From an uncultured Tenacibaculum sp. (GTDB lineage: Bacteria > Bacteroidota > Bacteroidia > Flavobacteriales > Flavobacteriaceae), in NCBI RefSeq assembly GCF_947494125.1, contig NZ_CANLTU010000009.1, positions 1 to 64,000 of the forward strand: a DNA stretch of 64,000 bases. Direction: 5' to 3'. The position numbers and the translations under genes were made by a program. Every line of letters begins with the position of its first letter. The first letter of the stretch is position 1. The notes beneath the pieces were generated by a model, which did not search any database, was not told the DNA's origin, and was given only the letters and a program-made list of their open reading frames with translations. Below are positions 61,497 to 64,000 of this stretch, piece by piece.

Positions 61497-62243
61497 TTAA
61501 AAGTTGTAAGATATTCCCATACCATAATTAGAAGTGGTGTAATAATAGTTAGATGCTTTTCTTAATTGTTGTTTTTGATTATCAGATAAACCATACATAA
61601 AAGAGTATTCAATAAAAACACCTAAGTTTTTATAGATTTTGTAATCAACCCTGGTTTCAGCTTGTAAACCATAATCTACTCTGTTAAATTGATTCTCATT
61701 CTTGTCAAAATCATAAGAATCTATTACTGTTTTTTGAGGAAATCCGTCAAAATCAAATTCTGCAAAAACGTAAACTGTACTTTCTCTTTCTAATGAATTC
61801 CACCAACCTACATAAGTTCCTGCAAAAATTTCAAAGTTAAATTTTGTGTTTTTTAAAGCTTTATGTAATGGTTGTATTCCTACCATTACTGGAATGTTAA
61901 AATACCTTGATTTATGAAGAGTATAAATACCTTCGCGAGTACCTGTTCTTTGGTACTTATAGTTTTTGTTAAGGTATGTTATTCCTGTTTGGATGCTAAT
62001 ATGTTTGTAAATTTTAAAATTGAATCCAGCTTTAAAATAATTTCCACTCTCATCTACATATTCAGTATTTACTCTATTAGTGGCACTGTAAGTAATGTCA
62101 TTGTTATTTAGTCCTCCAGAAAGGCTAATTCTAAATTTATTTTGAGCACTACTAGAAAAACTGGTTATTAAGATTATAAAAAGAATTCCTAATACTTTAG
62201 GAATTATAGAGAGGCTTCTCTCATGCATTTCTTGTTTTTTCAT
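61497..62243 (-). CDS. Outer-membrane beta-barrel protein
   Basis: A 248-aa outer-membrane protein with signal peptide (to about residue 32, ending SSAQN) and alternating strands of an eight-stranded porin-like barrel (FRISLSGGLNNNDITYS; GIGISYNF at the end, with the terminal aromatic signature). Plan and length match small Bacteroidota barrels. It is the first gene of the S41 operon, and its upstream DNA carries a palindrome and three LytTR-type boxes, so it is probably regulated by a LytTR response regulator. Confidence 0.8.
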   Translation of the reverse strand: MKKQEMHERSLSIIPKVLGILFIILITSFSSSAQNKFRISLSGGLNNNDITYSATNRVNTEYVDESGNYFKAGFNFKIYKHISIQTGITYLNKNYKYQRTGTREGIYTLHKSRYFNIPVMVGIQPLHKALKNTKFNFEIFAGTYVGWWNSLERESTVYVFAEFDFDGFPQKTVIDSYDFDKNENQFNRVDYGLQAETRVDYKIYKNLGVFIEYSFMYGLSDNQKQQLRKASNYYYTTSNYGMGISYNF

Positions 62244-62268
62244 TAGTTTTAATGTTAAGATTAATAAA

Positions 62269-62291
62269 CACGTACAATGACAATGTACGTG
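62269..62291. promoter_or_regulatory. Palindrome in the leader of the barrel/S41 operon
   Basis: CACGTACA-ATGACAA-TGTACGTG, 8-bp perfect arms, 26 nt upstream of the barrel gene start. It could be an operator or an mRNA hairpin. Confidence 0.45.
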
Positions 62292-62378
62292 GGACTGATA
62301 GTAGCTTTTTAATAAATATGAATCACGATGTATGTGTTAAATCTAGTCATAATGAATGTTTTTATATGTAGTAAATTA

Positions 62379-62429
62379 ATTAACGGTAGCTTTTATTCAA
62401 TTAACGGTTATGAATATTGAATAAACGGA
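62379..62429 (-). promoter_or_regulatory. Three LytTR-type boxes, 21 bp apart
   Basis: On the minus strand, ACCGTTAAT (62387-62379), ACCGTTAAT (62408-62400) and TCCGTTTAT (62429-62421). All three fit the LytTR consensus [TA][AC][CA]GTTN[AG][TG], and the spacing is exactly 21 bp twice. They stand 136-186 nt upstream of the barrel gene. Confidence 0.6.
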
Positions 62430-62768
62430 GAATTAAATTTATTTTAAGTTCTATTACTTAAATATACTTGTCTTCCAAGAAGCTAAGAATAGATTATTCT
62501 TATGTGATTTAAATATTGACTTGTAAACAAAAAAAATAAAAGAGAAGTTTTTCTATTAATGAGATTTAATAATGATAAATATTATTAAAATGCTGGCTGT
62601 GTAATAAAGGAGGTGCAGGAGAAGAATGTAATTAATATTATAATAGAATGTGAATTTTATAATGAATTGAAAAAATAAAAACTACACTCAAAACAAAAGT
62701 TTTAAATGTAGTTTTTTGATGATTTTCAAGAAAAATGAAATTCTAATATTTAGAATGTAGTTAAGTTG
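62430..62768. other. Intergenic DNA without a recognisable gene
   Basis: AT-rich and without a credible reading frame. It holds one weak terminator-like hairpin, AAAAACTACA / TGTAGTTTTT (62677-62686 and 62707-62716) with a 20-nt loop, 50 nt past the M28 stop on the minus strand. No other structure was found. Confidence 0.45.
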
Positions 62769-64000
62769 TTAAGGTTTTAATGTTTCGTTATTGTATAAAT
62801 ATTTATCCATTAAATATACAATGCTAGTCATTGAAGCACTTCCTAACTCTAACTCACGTTTATTTACTTTGTCAAAGGTGTCAGAAGCTGCATGATGATA
62901 ATCGAAATAACGTTGAGAATCCGGACGATAACCTACTAAAGTTACATGATCGTCTTTTAACGGACCTATGTCTGCTCCGCTACCCCCTTGTGTAATATCG
63001 TGTAAACCATAAGGAGCTAATAATTTTTTCCAGCTCTGTAGTAGTTTTCTGTTTTTATCATTTGCATCAATAGAGAAACCTCTAGGTGTATGACCTCCAG
63101 CATCAGACTCTAATGCACCAATATGAATTTCATTATTTTGTTTTGCTAAACGAGCATATTCTGTAGCTCCTCTTAAACCATTTTCTTCATTCATAAAGAA
63201 TACAATTCGTATGGTGTTTTTAGGTTTAATATTGTTCTTTTTTAATAAATAGGCTACTTCTAAAGATTGTACAACACCGGTTCCATCATCGTGAGCGCCT
63301 TCACCTAAATCCCAAGAATCTAAATGCCCGCCAATAACCATAATTTTATCAGGATTTTCACTTCCTTTAATTTCTCCAACTACATTATGTGATGGTGCAT
63401 CTGGTAGTGTTTTACAACTTTGTTTGAAATAAAATTTTAGGCTTGGGTTTTCTTTTAAATGTTTGCTTAAATTCTCTGCTGCTCTAGAACTAATTGCTGC
63501 TGCAGGAATGTATTCTGATTTAGGAATTTCTCCGTAGCCCATAGATCCTGTATGAGGATAGTCGTCAATTCCATTAGTCATTGAACGAACAATTACTCCT
63601 TTGGCTCCAAACTTACCAACAATAGATGCTCCTCCGTAACGTTGACCTACACAGCCTCCATAAGCTCTAAATGTTTGGATTAAAGTATTATCAAAAGCTC
63701 CGTTAAAGAAAACTATTTTACCATTTGCTTTATCTCCTAAACTTTTTGCTTCTTCTGTGCTTTTTACTTCAATTATTTCTGCTGTAATTCCGTTATTAGG
63801 AGTTGCAATTGAACCTCCTAAAGCACAAATAGGTACATTTATTTCTTGTCCATTAAAAGTATAATTTGCAATTTCTTTTTCGCCACGTACCCAATGAGGA
63901 ACCATGATAGGTTGTAACCAAACTGAGTCTAAGCCAACTTTTTTCATTAGTTGTTCGCTCCAAATAACCGATTTTTCTGCTCCTTCAGAACCCGATAACC
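62769..64000 (-). CDS. M28-family zinc aminopeptidase (5' end outside the window)
   Basis: A partial exopeptidase; at least 409 C-terminal residues lie here. The frame is open to the window edge (LSGSEGAEKSVIWSEQL precedes the first internal Met at 63947), so the start is beyond 64000. A PA-like insert (about 60-170 after that Met) precedes the catalytic M28 core: GGHLDSWDLGEGAHDDGTG (zinc His and bridging Asp), MNEENGLRGA (Glu general base and ligand), ESDAGGHTPRGF and YHHAASDTFDKV (last zinc His). It probably acts in the periplasm or outside the cell. Confidence 0.92.
   Translation of the reverse strand, partial: LSGSEGAEKSVIWSEQLMKKVGLDSVWLQPIMVPHWVRGEKEIANYTFNGQEINVPICALGGSIATPNNGITAEIIEVKSTEEAKSLGDKANGKIVFFNGAFDNTLIQTFRAYGGCVGQRYGGASIVGKFGAKGVIVRSMTNGIDDYPHTGSMGYGEIPKSEYIPAAAISSRAAENLSKHLKENPSLKFYFKQSCKTLPDAPSHNVVGEIKGSENPDKIMVIGGHLDSWDLGEGAHDDGTGVVQSLEVAYLLKKNNIKPKNTIRIVFFMNEENGLRGATEYARLAKQNNEIHIGALESDAGGHTPRGFSIDANDKNRKLLQSWKKLLAPYGLHDITQGGSGADIGPLKDDHVTLVGYRPDSQRYFDYHHAASDTFDKVNKRELELGSASMTSIVYLMDKYLYNNETLKP

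Noticed and set aside
62244..62768. A small gene in the 525-bp gap
   Set aside because: The only frames are under about 12 codons or start without context; regulatory boxes explain part of the gap better.
1..64000. CRISPR arrays, insertion sequences or integrase genes
   Set aside because: No spaced direct-repeat array, transposase or recombinase reading frame was seen; the short repeats noted are single pairs.

Overview
The window is chromosomal DNA from a member of the Bacteroidota, almost certainly a marine Flavobacteriaceae close to Tenacibaculum or Polaribacter. The evidence is the very AT-rich sequence, promoters of the Bacteroidota type (TTTG, 17-20 nt spacer, TAnnTTTG), a C-terminal type IX secretion (T9SS) sorting domain, many SPII lipoproteins, and families typical of the group (DUF3127, DUF3667, tail-fibre-like cell-surface proteins, S41/M61/M28 peptidases). 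There is no rRNA, CRISPR array or recognisable insertion sequence; one tRNA gene (tRNA-Phe) lies at the left edge, and the right edge cuts an M28 peptidase.

Layout. 1-8000: tRNA-Phe diverges from an envelope operon (coaX, outer-membrane protein, repeat-rich periplasmic protein, lptC, small membrane protein, CNNM/CorC protein), followed by a PpiD-like foldase. 8000-20400: housekeeping genes (lpdA, glycosyltransferase, M3 peptidase, purE-purK, greA, HIT protein, histidine kinase, flavin reductase, DUF3127 protein with an SSB-like tail). 20400-33950: accessory surface locus with two Crp/Fnr-like regulators, two near-identical tail-fibre-like secreted proteins, a small secreted protein and a 2918-aa LamG-rich T9SS protein; a possible small RNA follows. 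33950-46300: membrane and metabolic genes, aat, secreted hydrolases, M61 peptidase and the YgiQ radical-SAM protein.

46300-56120 is the most striking part: a leftward NAD+/ADP-ribose island. It holds a nicotinamide phosphoribosyltransferase (nadV), a NADAR protein, a metallophosphoesterase, a 2OG-Fe(II) dioxygenase, a KptA/Tpt1 RNA 2'-phosphotransferase, two macrodomain proteins, a PARG-like TIGR02452 protein, a DUF4291 protein, a short divergent PRPP-synthetase-like protein and a Nudix-HTH regulator of the NrtR type. Inverted repeats with one shared pattern (TTTGYGT, 7 nt, ACRCAAA) overlap the promoters of nadV, prs and the regulator, so the island is probably one regulon. It joins NAD+ resynthesis to enzymes that remove or recycle ADP-ribose from RNA, DNA or protein; no ADP-ribosylating toxin is visible.

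56120-64000: an orphan two-TM SLATT-like protein, a possible metal-response group (SigZ-type sigma factor, a 34-aa peptide with 11 cysteines, DUF3703 protein), an amidohydrolase, an S41 protease with an outer-membrane barrel protein behind three LytTR-type boxes spaced exactly 21 bp, and the partial M28 peptidase.
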